From: Streptomyces exfoliatus
GTDB taxonomy: Bacteria; Actinomycetota; Actinomycetes; Streptomycetales; Streptomycetaceae
Reading direction: 5' to 3'
NCBI RefSeq assembly: GCF_000725545.1
Contig: NZ_JNZP01000024.1
Coordinates: 1 to 64,000 of the forward strand
DNA length: 64,000 nt
Position numbers and translations under genes: made by a program. The notes under the pieces were generated by a model. That model saw nothing but the letters and a program-made list of their open reading frames with translations, ran no database searches and was not told where the DNA came from. Of the stretch, positions 54,884 to 64,000 are shown one piece after another (the stretch's first letter is position 1; every line of letters starts with the position of its first letter).

Positions 54884-55693
54884 ATGGCCACCGGACTCGC
54901 CCTGCACATCGGACTCAACCGGGTCGACCCCGCCCACTACGACGGCTGGGACGGCGCCCTGGTCGCCTGCGAGAACGACGCCCACGACATGGCGCGCCTC
55001 GCCCGCACCGCCGGATTCGAGAGCACCGTCCTGCTCACCGCCGACGGCACCGTCGCCAACGTCACGGCCGTGCTCGGCGAGGCCGCCGCCCGGCTCAGCC
55101 CCGGCGACATCCTGCTCCTCACCTACTCGGGGCACGGCGGCCAGCTGCCCGACGCCACCGGCTCCGACGACGAGCCGGACGCCCTCGACGAGACACTGGT
55201 CCTCTACGACCGCCAGTTCCTCGACGACGAGGTCAGGCGGACCTTCCGCGCCTTCGCCGACGACGTGCGGATCGTCTCCTTCTTCGACTGCTGCCACAGC
55301 GGCAGCAGCATCGAGGTCCCCGGCGGCGAGGCGGACGGCGTCAGGGCCCGCTACCTGCCCGAGCCCCAGCAGCACCGGCTGTACGAACGGGACCGGGAGT
55401 TCTTCGACGAGCTGCGGCGGTCGCTGGCGAAGGACGCGCCGGCCGACGGGGCGGCCAGGGACGCGCTGCTCGTGTCGGCCTGTCAGGACAACCAGTTCGC
55501 CGCCGACGGAGACGTCAACGGAGCTTTCACGGCGGCCCTGTTGCAGGTGTGGGACGACGGCGCGTTCCGGGGCGGCTACCGCGACTTCCACCGGGCGATC
55601 CAGCGGCGGCTTCCCCCGACCCAGAGCCCGAACCTGTACGTGACCGGCACACCGGGCGAGGAGTTCCTGAACCAGCGGCCGTTCACGGTCTGA
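54884..55693 (+). CDS. Metacaspase/orthocaspase-type cysteine protease
   Basis: 269 aa, about the size of a bare caspase p20-p10 domain. Catalytic His is in LLTYSGHGGQLPD and catalytic Cys in VSFFDCCHSGSS. Acidic residues after the His (DDEPDALDETLVLYD) resemble the metacaspase S1 pocket, predicting Arg/Lys specificity, not Asp. The fold starts with ALHIGLNRVDPAHYDGW and has the LVSACQDNQFA segment. No signal peptide or added adaptor domain. ATG 54884 follows AGGAGG. It is divergent from the nuclease/STAND-trypsin operon and most likely part of the same system. Confidence 0.93.
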   Translation: MATGLALHIGLNRVDPAHYDGWDGALVACENDAHDMARLARTAGFESTVLLTADGTVANVTAVLGEAAARLSPGDILLLTYSGHGGQLPDATGSDDEPDALDETLVLYDRQFLDDEVRRTFRAFADDVRIVSFFDCCHSGSSIEVPGGEADGVRARYLPEPQQHRLYERDREFFDELRRSLAKDAPADGAARDALLVSACQDNQFAADGDVNGAFTAALLQVWDDGAFRGGYRDFHRAIQRRLPPTQSPNLYVTGTPGEEFLNQRPFTV

Positions 55694-55721
55694 GGCCTCG
55701 GAGGTCCCGGGAAAGACGAAA

Positions 55722-55747
55722 GGCAAGGAGGTAGACCGCTCCTTGCC
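55722..55747 (+). terminator. Hairpin after the metacaspase gene
   Basis: 9-bp stem GGCAAGGAG (55722-55730) / CTCCTTGCC (55739-55747), loop of 8 nt, 28 bp after the stop. Probable terminator; it lies just upstream of the rox promoter region. Confidence 0.5.
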
Positions 55748-55768
55748 ACTCTCAAGGTATAGCGCACA

Positions 55769-55791
55769 GGGGGCCTTGCCGCAAGGCCCCC
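55769..55791. promoter_or_regulatory. 23-bp palindrome resembling the rifamycin-associated element (RAE)
   Basis: Perfect 11-bp arms GGGGGCCTTGC (55769-55779) and GCAAGGCCCCC (55781-55791) around one C, 64 bp before the Rox-like gene. The core GGGGCnTTGC...GCAAGGCCCC is, from memory, very close to the RAE found upstream of rifamycin-inactivating genes in actinomycetes. A TATAGC (55758-55763) sits just upstream and may be the -10. Expected effect: induction of the monooxygenase by rifamycins. Confidence 0.72.
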
Positions 55792-55855
55792 GTCGTGCTG
55801 CAGAATCTCCGCTCGTAGCCAGTGACTCTGGCAGTTCTTCGAACGGGGCGTATGA

Positions 55856-57283
<1,428 letters not shown>

Positions 57284-57337
57284 GTACGGTGCGGTGGCTC
57301 CTACGGCACGCGTACGAGCCACCGGCACCGCCGCCGG

Positions 57338-57424
57338 CTAGGGCCTGTCCTTCGGATCAGGCCGGATCAGGGAGCGTGCGTGCCGGGCCCCGCGAGCCCG
57401 GCATGATCCGAAAGACAGGCCCTA
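57338..57424. repeat. Compound palindrome (REP-like) between rox and the LAL gene
   Basis: 21-nt outer arms 57339-57359 and 57404-57424 pair with one mismatch. A nested 8-bp hairpin (57381-57388 / 57396-57403) fills the centre. The right arm covers the TAG stop of the convergent LuxR-type gene. The left 24 nt match 20 of 24 positions of the palindrome at 16942-16965. Likely a dispersed element serving as bidirectional terminator. Confidence 0.7.
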
Positions 57425-60319
57425 CGGCCTGAGCGCCGTCGCCAGCTGGGCCCGGGAGCGGACGTCGAGCTTCTGGTAGATCCGCGTCAACCGCGCCTCG
57501 ACCGTCTTCACGCTCAGGTACAGCTTCGCCGCGGCCTCCTGGTTGCTGGCACCCTGGCCCACGAGGCGGGCGAGGCGCAGCTCCGCCTCCGTCAGCACGG
57601 AGAGCGCGGGCGGCGCCTCCTCGCCCCCCGAGCCGCCCCCGGCGCTCTCGCCCGCGGCGCCCGCCGGGGTCTCGCTCGCCAGGGCCAGCCAGGGCGCCGC
57701 CCCGGCCCGTTCGAACACCGCGGCCGCCGCGTGCAGGGCGCCCTGCGCCGCCGACCTGCGCCGTCTGCGGCGCTCCACCCGGGCGAGCGCGATCAGTGCC
57801 CGGCCCCGCTCCAGGGGCAGCCCGGCGCACCCGAAGGCCTCGGCCGTGACGGTGAGCAGCTCCGCGGCCTCGTCCGTGCGGCCCTCCGCCGCGAGCCACA
57901 GGGCGTACGCCCGGTCGCAGCCGAGCAGGACGGTGGACCGTCCGAGCCGGGACGCCACCGGCCGTACCTCGTCCAGGAGCGCCAGGGCCTCGGCGCCCGC
58001 GTCATGGGCGATCAGGGCCTCGGCCAGCTCCTCGTGCCAGCGCAGCATCGAGGGGTCGACGGTCGACTGGGCGCGTTCGTCGGCCTGGACCCGACGCAGC
58101 GTCTCCAGGGCGGCGGCGACGTCCCCGTTGATGAGCTGGACCCGGCCGAGCGCGTACCGGCTGCGGGAGAGGAAGACCCGGTCGCCCTCCTCCTCCGAGG
58201 CCTGGACGCTGCGCCGGGCGTAGCTCGCCGCCCGTGCGAAGCTGCCGCCGGCCGTCTCCGCGAGCGCGAGCGCGTACCAGGCGGGGCCGGGGGAGAGGCC
58301 CGCCTCCAGGGTGAGCGCGAGGGACTGTCCGGCGTGCGCGAGCGCCGCCCCGCAGGGTCCGATCCGCGCCTCGATCTGGGCGAGGGTGCCGTAGAGCTCG
58401 ATGGCGTCCTCGACGGAGCCGCGCCGCTGGACCAGGGGCAGCAGTGCGTTGACGTCGTCGCGGGCGTCCGTGAGCCGGTCGTCGAACAGTGCGTGACGGA
58501 TCGTCAGGATCTGTGCCGCGTTGCGGATCCCGAGCGGACGCTCGGCCCGTTCGAGGGCGCGGGCCTGCGCGAGCACGGACTCCGCGTCCGGTGATCCGAG
58601 GGCGCGTTCCATCCGCGCCTGTACGGTCAGGGCCTGCGCCGCCGTGCGCGGGTCGCCCATGGAGGCGGCGAGCGCCGCCGATTCGACGGCCGCCGTGCGC
58701 GAGCGTTCCGGGTCGCCGTCCGCGAGCACGTACTTGACGGCCAGCCGGAGCTGGACGGCCGCGCGCAGGGCGGTGTCCCCCTCCGAGTCCTCCATGGCGT
58801 GGACGTACATCTCGTCGAGCCCGGTCAGTCCCTGGCCCGCGGTGTCGAGCACGGCGAGCCGGGCCCTGACCCGGTCGGCGGGCGCCGCGTCCCGGGCGAG
58901 CAGATCGGTGGCGGCCCGCATGGCGAGATCGGCGCGGGCCGCGCGGGCGGCCTCCTCCGCGGCGTCGACGAGCCGCGCGATGCGCCGCGTGCCGTGCCGC
59001 CCCGGAGTCGACTCGGCGGCAAGCAGGGCGAGTTCGGCGGCGAGCGCGCTGTTGCCGCGCCGCCGGGCCAGATCGGCGGCGGCCGCGACCTCGGCGGCGA
59101 GGTCCTCGTCCGGGCTGTCGGTGGCGAGCGCCCGGTGGCGTACCGCCTCCACGGGGTCGTCCACGACCTCCGCGAGCGCCGCGTGCCCGGCACTGCGCTC
59201 GGCCCAACAGGCGTCGTGCACGAGGGTGGAGGGCAGCAGTCCGGCGGTGAAGGTCACGGAGCCGTCCTCGGCGAGCGACACGAGGCCCGCACGCTCGGCC
59301 GCCGCGAGGTCCGCCTCTGCGTTGGGCCGCCCGGCCCGTCGCACCAGCGTCGACGAGGGGCGCAGCGCGAGCGCGGCGAGCAGCAGTGTCGCGCGTACGG
59401 CGAGGGGCGCGGCGCCCAGGAGCTGGCGGGCGAGGTCACGGGCGCGCCCGGAGAGGGTCAGCGCCTCCGCGTGGTGCACGGGTGTCCGCGCGTCCGCGAG
59501 CGAGCGGCCGACGGCGAGCGCGAGTCGCGGATTGCCGCCGCTGGCACGGTGGATGCGGCCGGCCATCCGGGAGGGGAGCCGGTGGTGGATGAGGAGTTCG
59601 GCGATCTCGTCGGCGTGCAGCGGGGGCACGAGCAGCACGTCCGCCTCGGACGGCACCCAGAGGTGGGCGGCGTGCGGGTCCTCGGGACGGTGGTGCTCGC
59701 GGTCGGGCTCCTTGGCCTCGCCGTACGGCTCAGGGGTCTCGACGGCCACCACCCGCAGCGCGGGCGGCGCCAGGTGGAGGGCGAAGCGCAGCAGGTCCGC
59801 GCTGTCCGCGTCGACGTGCTGGACACCGTCGACGACGAGGAGGACCGGGCCGCGGCAGGTCAGGGTGCGCAGGATCTGGGCGATGCCGAGCCGGAGCGCG
59901 ATGGGGTCCCAGCCGCCCGCGTCGATCGGCGCCTCGCGGCAGAGCATGGCGACGGCGGTGCGCTGGGGACCGGGCAGCTCGTCGAAGACCCAGGAGGTCT
60001 CGGGCCGGTCGGCGCCGAGTCCCGGCCAGGTCGCCGTCGTCGCCACCGAGGCCACGAGCGCGGCCGCGGCCGCCCCCGGTATCTCCCGGTCGGACGGCAG
60101 GGTCGCCAGCCACAGGACGGTCTCGCCGCGTGCTTCGGCGCGGGCCGCGGCGGCCAGCGCGACCTCGGTCTTGCCGACGCCGGCGGGCCCGGTGAGCAGG
60201 GCGCGGCCCCGGATGTGCAGGGCGCGCTCCAGCCGGGCGAGGAGTTCGTCGCGCCCCACCGGCGCCGGGGATGCCCCCGCGCCCGCAGGGCGCAGAGCGA
60301 CGTACGGAGCTGTCGTCAC
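57422..60319 (-). CDS. Large ATP-binding LuxR-family regulator (LAL)
   Basis: 965 aa from GTG 60319-60317, strongly supported by GGAGGTGG upstream; an upstream open stretch of 93 codons was rejected. N-terminal AAA/NTPase: Walker A LLTGPAGVGKTEVAL and Walker B LLVVDGVQHVD. The middle is a long helical TPR-like region. C-terminal LuxR helix-turn-helix: LTEAELRLARLVGQGASNQEAAAKL followed by VKTVEARLTRIYQKL. LALs are pathway activators that respond to a small molecule or protein ligand. Neighbours are a rifamycin monooxygenase (convergent) and a secreted protease; the target is not evident. Confidence 0.92.
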   Translation of the reverse strand: MTTAPYVALRPAGAGASPAPVGRDELLARLERALHIRGRALLTGPAGVGKTEVALAAAARAEARGETVLWLATLPSDREIPGAAAAALVASVATTATWPGLGADRPETSWVFDELPGPQRTAVAMLCREAPIDAGGWDPIALRLGIAQILRTLTCRGPVLLVVDGVQHVDADSADLLRFALHLAPPALRVVAVETPEPYGEAKEPDREHHRPEDPHAAHLWVPSEADVLLVPPLHADEIAELLIHHRLPSRMAGRIHRASGGNPRLALAVGRSLADARTPVHHAEALTLSGRARDLARQLLGAAPLAVRATLLLAALALRPSSTLVRRAGRPNAEADLAAAERAGLVSLAEDGSVTFTAGLLPSTLVHDACWAERSAGHAALAEVVDDPVEAVRHRALATDSPDEDLAAEVAAAADLARRRGNSALAAELALLAAESTPGRHGTRRIARLVDAAEEAARAARADLAMRAATDLLARDAAPADRVRARLAVLDTAGQGLTGLDEMYVHAMEDSEGDTALRAAVQLRLAVKYVLADGDPERSRTAAVESAALAASMGDPRTAAQALTVQARMERALGSPDAESVLAQARALERAERPLGIRNAAQILTIRHALFDDRLTDARDDVNALLPLVQRRGSVEDAIELYGTLAQIEARIGPCGAALAHAGQSLALTLEAGLSPGPAWYALALAETAGGSFARAASYARRSVQASEEEGDRVFLSRSRYALGRVQLINGDVAAALETLRRVQADERAQSTVDPSMLRWHEELAEALIAHDAGAEALALLDEVRPVASRLGRSTVLLGCDRAYALWLAAEGRTDEAAELLTVTAEAFGCAGLPLERGRALIALARVERRRRRRSAAQGALHAAAAVFERAGAAPWLALASETPAGAAGESAGGGSGGEEAPPALSVLTEAELRLARLVGQGASNQEAAAKLYLSVKTVEARLTRIYQKLDVRSRAQLATALRP

Positions 60320-60545
60320 TGTCCACCACCTCCGCCGCTCCGGGCCCCGGCCCAAGAGCCCCGTGGGCAGAGAATACGGAGCCATCCGGCGGAGTCCAGG
60401 CCCCTTGTCCGGCATACGGACAGGGCACCCCGCCGGAGCGGGGCGGCCGAACACCAGGACGCGCCCGTGGTGTAGACCACGAGCGCGCCGCTGACCAGCA
60501 ATGATGCTGTTGTGGGGGGTGGTTCGGAGGTGGAGCCGTGGTGCC

Positions 60546-62378
60546 TTAGAAGGTGAGGCTCCACGAGTCGATGTAGCCGGTGTCACCCGAGGCCACATCG
60601 CGGACCTGAAGCTTCCAGGTGCCGTTGGCGAGCTCGCTCGACGCGTCGACCGTGTACGTGGTCAGGACGTTGTCGGCGCTGTCCGAGGAGGAGGACGCCT
60701 TGAGGTTGCGCACCGTGCCGTCGGGGGCGATCAGGTCGATGACAAGGTCCCCGCGCCAGGTGTGCTTGATGTCCACGCCGACCTTGAGGGCGGCGGGGGC
60801 GTTGCCGGTGCGGCCGGTGACGGCGATCGAGGACGACACGGTGGTGTTGTCGGAGATCGTCACGTTCGTGGCGTTGGAGAAGACCGTGCCGGTCGGCGGC
60901 GTGGTGGTGCCGGTGACGGCGTCCACGGTCTTCGCGGTGTCCGCGATGCCGGTGCCGCAGCCGCCGGTGCAGGTGCCGGGCAGCGCACGGGCGTTGGTCT
61001 TGATCGCGGACTCGATCTCGGCCGGGGTGAGGGTGCTCTTGGCCGACTTCAGCAGGGCGGCGAGGCCGGCGATGTGCGGCGCCGCCATCGAGGTGCCCTG
61101 GTACGGCTTGTAGTTCTCGACCGACTGGGTCGTCGTGCCCGAGTTCAGCGTGGAGTAGATGCCGTTCTCGGGGGTGGTGACGGTGCCGGGCGTGTCGGTG
61201 GAGCGGCGGGTCTCGCCACCGGGGGCGGACACGTCGATGATCGTGCCGTAGTTGGAGTAGTACGACCGGTTGCCCTCACGGCTGGTCGACGCCACGTTGA
61301 TGACGTTCGAGCAGTTCGCGGGGGTGAAGCCGGAGGCGTTGGCGTTGCTGTTGCCCGCGGCGACGACGACGGTGGTACCGCGCGAGACAGCGCCGTTGAT
61401 GGCGGTCTGGTAGACGCTCGGGCAGGTCGAGCTGGCGCCGCCCAGGCTCAGGTTGATGACCTTCGCCGGGTTCGCGTTGGCCGGGACGCCCGGCACGGTG
61501 CCGCCGGAGGCCCAGGTGATGGCGTCGGCGATGTCGGCGGACGAGCCGCCGCACTTGCCGAGCACCCGCACGGGCTGGATCTTCGCGTTGTACGCGATGC
61601 CCGCGATGCCCTTGGTGTTGTTCGTGACGGCGCCGATGGTGCCGGCCACGTGGGTGCCGTGCCAGGAGGAGTTGGAGGCGCGGGAGCCGGTGCCGCACTC
61701 GCCGTCGGTCGCGTTCCAGTCGCCCTCGTCCTTGGCGTCCGCGTCGCGGCCGTTGCCGTCGCGGGCGTCGGCGGAGGCCGAGATGAAGTCGTAGCCGGCG
61801 ACGACGTTGGTCGCCAGGTCCGAGTGGGCGGCGTAGCCGGTGTCGATGACGGCGACGGTCACGCCGGAGCCGGTCGTCTTGTCCCAGGCTGCAGGAACGT
61901 TCATGCCACCGGTGGGCTCGAAGAGGTCCCACTGCTTGGCGTAGTCGGTGTCGTTCGGCGTGACGGCCATCGCGTAGGCGCGGATGTCGGGCTCGACCGA
62001 AGCGACGGACGGGTCGGCGCGGAACGCGTCCATGACCTCCGTCAGGTCCTGCTTGGTGGCGCTGTCGCCCAGGTCGACCAGGGCGCCACCGCCGGCGAGG
62101 CGACGCTCGAAGGAGAGCTGCTCGCCCGTCTTCGCGGCCTTCTCGGCCGTGTCGCTCTTCGCGGCGGTGTTGGAGCCGGCCTCGGCGGCCTGGCTCTTGT
62201 AGGTCACGATGACCTTCTCGACCGGGGCGCTGGGCAGCGCCCCCATCGTCTGCGAAGCCGGTGCGGGCTTCGGGGTGGCAGCGCCCGGGGCGGCGGCGAT
62301 CGCCCCGGTCGTGGCAGCGGCGCCGAGGATCGCGGCGCTCGCGACCACGGATATGACTCTCCGCCTGGAACCGTTCAA
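60546..62378 (-). CDS. Secreted subtilisin-like serine protease (S8) with P domain
   Basis: 610 aa from TTG 62378-62376 (AAAGGG 7 nt upstream), which places the signal peptide right at the N-terminus (RRRVISVVASAAILGAAATTG). Inhibitor_I9-like propeptide (VEKVIVTYKSQ ... VEPDIRAYAM), then catalytic Asp in VAVIDTGYAAHSDL, His in SSWHGTHVAGTIG and Ser in YQGTSMAAPHIAG. The C-terminal 115 residues form a proprotein-convertase P domain (HTWRGDLVIDLIAPDGT; IDSWSLTF). An extracellular protease, probably nutritional or maturation-related. The 226 bp downstream to the LAL start hold no gene. Confidence 0.94.
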   Translation of the reverse strand: MNGSRRRVISVVASAAILGAAATTGAIAAAPGAATPKPAPASQTMGALPSAPVEKVIVTYKSQAAEAGSNTAAKSDTAEKAAKTGEQLSFERRLAGGGALVDLGDSATKQDLTEVMDAFRADPSVASVEPDIRAYAMAVTPNDTDYAKQWDLFEPTGGMNVPAAWDKTTGSGVTVAVIDTGYAAHSDLATNVVAGYDFISASADARDGNGRDADAKDEGDWNATDGECGTGSRASNSSWHGTHVAGTIGAVTNNTKGIAGIAYNAKIQPVRVLGKCGGSSADIADAITWASGGTVPGVPANANPAKVINLSLGGASSTCPSVYQTAINGAVSRGTTVVVAAGNSNANASGFTPANCSNVINVASTSREGNRSYYSNYGTIIDVSAPGGETRRSTDTPGTVTTPENGIYSTLNSGTTTQSVENYKPYQGTSMAAPHIAGLAALLKSAKSTLTPAEIESAIKTNARALPGTCTGGCGTGIADTAKTVDAVTGTTTPPTGTVFSNATNVTISDNTTVSSSIAVTGRTGNAPAALKVGVDIKHTWRGDLVIDLIAPDGTVRNLKASSSSDSADNVLTTYTVDASSELANGTWKLQVRDVASGDTGYIDSWSLTF

Positions 62379-62891
62379 GGTGTGGCCCTTTCGAGTACGA
62401 CGTAACTGCGGAGCAGTGGCGGCGGCGCGGGACACACGGGGCAAGTGGGGTCGCCGTCCGTCGGTCCCTGGGCTTGGGGAGCCCGTGCGCCGCCACCGGC
62501 GCGACGGCCCGGGTCAAGGCCGTCCCCGGCGGATGCCACCCTCCTCATGCACCTGTCAGGGTGCGTTCGGGGGATGATATCTGCCGGTGCGGAGGACAGT
62601 AGGGAACGGGGGGATGAACCCGATACGGGGAAAACCCTTGTCACCCCTCGCGGGGCGGCGGGGGGTCGGTGAGGGGAGTGTGAACGGCGGACGCCCGGAC
62701 GGACGGCCGGCGCCCGACGGCGGGCCCGTCCAGGGGGAGGTGGGGGCCGCTGGAGGGGGCGCGGGGCCCGTCCGAGGGGTGCGAGGGGTCCCGCCCGAAG
62801 TGGGCGAAGGTGTCGTGCGCGCGGGGAGGCGGGGAGAGGGTCGCCCGGCCCAGTTCGAGTGTCGTGACCCCCGCGGACGCGCTCGCGCCGC
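62379..62891. other. Gene-free region upstream of the S8 protease
   Basis: 513 bp. It should contain the protease promoter, but I could not fix -10/-35 boxes. An open frame at 62587-62922 on the plus strand is G-rich, repetitive and lacks support. The right end contains a duplicated copy of the GNAT gene's 3' end (see the repeat at 62849-62933). Confidence 0.45.
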
Positions 62892-62933
62892 TCAGCCCAG
62901 TTCGAGCGTCGTGACGCCGTAGACGCGCTCGCG
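62849..62933. repeat. Direct duplication of the GNAT gene 3' end
   Basis: 62849-62887 (39 nt) and 62896-62933 (38 nt) are near-identical, both beginning CCCAGTTCGAG and ending GACGCGCTCGCG, with a few substitutions and one 1-nt length difference. The right copy encodes the last 12 residues of the acetyltransferase (to VTTLELG); the left copy lies beyond its stop codon. Confidence 0.85.
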
Positions 62934-63758
62934 TGCCACCGGTCGGACCGGGCCCGTGTACATCCGGGCCGTCTCGAACGTCGGCCGCAGGCCCCGCTCC
63001 TCGGCCAGCCGCGCCGCCGCCGGATTCGACTCCGGCATGTCGACCGCGATCCGGTCCGCGCCGAAGTCTCGCGCCTCGGCGGCGAGGGCGTCGAGCAGGG
63101 CCGCCGCGTCGGCCCGTGTGTCCGCGAACAACGGCCCGATCCGCGCCTCGTCCTGCGCCGGACGTACCACCCCGTACCCGGTCAAACGCCCCTCGGTGAC
63201 CCGTACCAGCGCACGATGGCCGGGAGTTGTCAGCCAGGCGCCGAGGAAACGCGGCCGGTCCGCGTGGTGGCAGGCGGCGTCGTACGCGGCCAGGGCGCCC
63301 GGGTCGACCCGCTCGGCGGCCACCACGCCGGCCACCGGTCCGTCCGGGGCGGGCACCTCGCCCACGTAACGCGCCGTGCGGTAGGCCGTGGAGAAGCCGG
63401 AGCGCCGGTAGTTGTCCTGCTGCGCGGGCACCCCGTCGAGGCCGACGGACCGGCCCCCGGCGTGGGCGAGAGCGGCCTGCCAGGTGGCCAGGCCGTACCC
63501 GAGGCCGCGGAGTCCGGGACGTACCAGATAGAAGCCGAGGAAGGCGTACGCGTCGTCGTAGGTGACGACGGAGACGGCGGAGACCGGCTCCCCGTCGAGC
63601 CGGCCGAGGAAGAAGCCCCGGGGGTCCTGCGCGAAGAACGCCCGAGCGTCGGAAAGGCCGGGATTCCACCCCTCCTCGGCCGCCCAGGAGCGCACGAGCT
63701 CCCAGTCCCGTTCCGTGGCGCGGGAGACGGACAGCGAGCCGGAGGAGCCGGTGGTCAT
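62892..63758 (-). CDS. GNAT-family N-acetyltransferase (two-lobed, YitH-like)
   Basis: 288 aa. N-terminal GNAT lobe with LGFYLVRPGLRGLGYGLATW carrying the acetyl-CoA loop (R-G-x-G-x-G/A), preceded by PVSAVSVVTYDDAYAF. The C-terminal lobe (RALVRVTEGRLTGYGVVRPA; NPAAARLAEERGLRP) is typical of YitH/DUF1248-type proteins. It acetylates a small amine or a protein; substrate unknown. ATG 63758; monocistronic. The final 12 codons have a direct duplicate downstream. Confidence 0.9.
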   Translation of the reverse strand: MTTGSSGSLSVSRATERDWELVRSWAAEEGWNPGLSDARAFFAQDPRGFFLGRLDGEPVSAVSVVTYDDAYAFLGFYLVRPGLRGLGYGLATWQAALAHAGGRSVGLDGVPAQQDNYRRSGFSTAYRTARYVGEVPAPDGPVAGVVAAERVDPGALAAYDAACHHADRPRFLGAWLTTPGHRALVRVTEGRLTGYGVVRPAQDEARIGPLFADTRADAAALLDALAAEARDFGADRIAVDMPESNPAAARLAEERGLRPTFETARMYTGPVRPVARERVYGVTTLELG

Positions 63759-63908
63759 GCGGATTCCTTCAACAGCCGGGAGCGGGCGGGCGTTCGGTCA
63801 CCCGGCGGGTCAGCCGGTGGGCCGGTGGCCGGACGGACGGTCGGGTGGCCGGCCGACCCCGAACCGGACAAGGCGCGGTGAGCATAGCGCCGCGCGGGAC
63901 CGCTCCCA

Positions 63909-63936
63909 CCCGCGGCCGAACGATTCCGGCCGCGGG
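63909..63936 (-). terminator. Hairpin terminator for the edge gene
   Basis: 10-bp arms CCCGCGGCCG (63909-63918) and CGGCCGCGGG (63927-63936), loop 8 nt, located 24 bp after the stop of the minus-strand gene at the window edge. Confidence 0.55.
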
Positions 63937-63960
63937 CGCCCCCGGGTGACCGCCGGGGCC

Positions 63961-64000
63961 TCAGTGGACGAGACGCAGGCGCGGACCCGCGACCGAGAGG
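63961..64000 (-). CDS. 3' end of a minus-strand gene running off the window
   Basis: Only 12 codons and a TGA (63961-63963) are visible, reading LSVAGPRLRLVH. The downstream hairpin at 63909-63936 supports a real gene end. The product cannot be identified. Confidence 0.45.
   Translation of the reverse strand, partial: LSVAGPRLRLVH

Noticed and set aside
47234..55693. Phage or integrative element boundary around the protease module
   Set aside because: No integrase, tRNA fragment or flanking direct repeat was found; composition looks like the rest of the window.
60320..60598. N-terminal extension of the LAL regulator
   Set aside because: The extra 93 codons have no family similarity; GTG 60319 has a strong GGAGGTGG site.
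62587..62922. 111-codon plus-strand frame between the S8 protease and GNAT genes
   Set aside because: Gly/Arg-rich repetitive translation, no ribosome site, overlaps the end of the GNAT gene on the other strand.

Overview
The window is high-GC actinobacterial DNA, almost certainly from a Streptomyces or a close relative. The evidence is about 70% GC, frequent GTG and TTG starts, two complete conservon (cvnABCD) operons, an AfsK/AfsR-type kinase-SARP locus, a CYP157-like P450, a DMATS-type indole prenyltransferase, a family-1 encapsulin with its DyP cargo, and rare TTA codons.

Layout. 1-6.3 kb: the 3' part of a large Rhs/YD-repeat polymorphic toxin, a perfect hairpin, and a small candidate immunity gene. 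6.5-10.8 kb: a four-gene operon (MfnB-type furan synthase, aldehyde dehydrogenase, alcohol dehydrogenase, O-methyltransferase) that looks like a small furan pathway. 10.8-18.4 kb: a calerythrin-like EF-hand protein, conservon 1 ending in a P450 without ExxR, an indole prenyltransferase, and a convergent FAD monooxygenase. 18.6-24.8 kb: a membrane Ser/Thr kinase with an extracellular ricin-type lectin domain, and conservon 2 ending in a GAF protein, with a TTA codon in cvnC. 24.8-30.5 kb: an acyl-CoA-dehydrogenase-like flavoprotein, tRNA-Pro(GGG), a (GACC)11 repeat, a signal-peptidase homologue lacking both catalytic residues, an ABC exporter and a DinB-family protein. 30.5-39.6 kb: two tandem AfsK-type kinases with PQQ propellers, a membrane protein and a divergent 1031-aa AfsR-type SARP regulator. 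39.7-47.2 kb: EF-hand protein, RecQ, FdhD, DyP plus encapsulin, a DD-peptidase-like hydrolase and a maltokinase-cap-like protein.

47.3-55.7 kb is the most unusual part. A minus-strand set encodes a DRGH-type nuclease, a 1785-aa protein (effector-associated-like domains, two NTPase modules, helical repeats and a C-terminal trypsin domain) and a separate trypsin-like protease. It is divergent from a metacaspase-like protease. This looks like a protease-STAND conflict or programmed-death module in which proteolysis may control a cytoplasmic nuclease.

55.7-64 kb: a Rox-like rifamycin monooxygenase preceded by a palindrome that resembles the rifamycin-associated element, a large LuxR (LAL) regulator, a secreted subtilisin with a P domain, a GNAT acetyltransferase, and the 3' edge of one more gene.

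Many convergent gene pairs are separated by perfect inverted repeats of 10-21 bp that probably act as bidirectional terminators. No CRISPR array, complete transposon or rRNA was seen.
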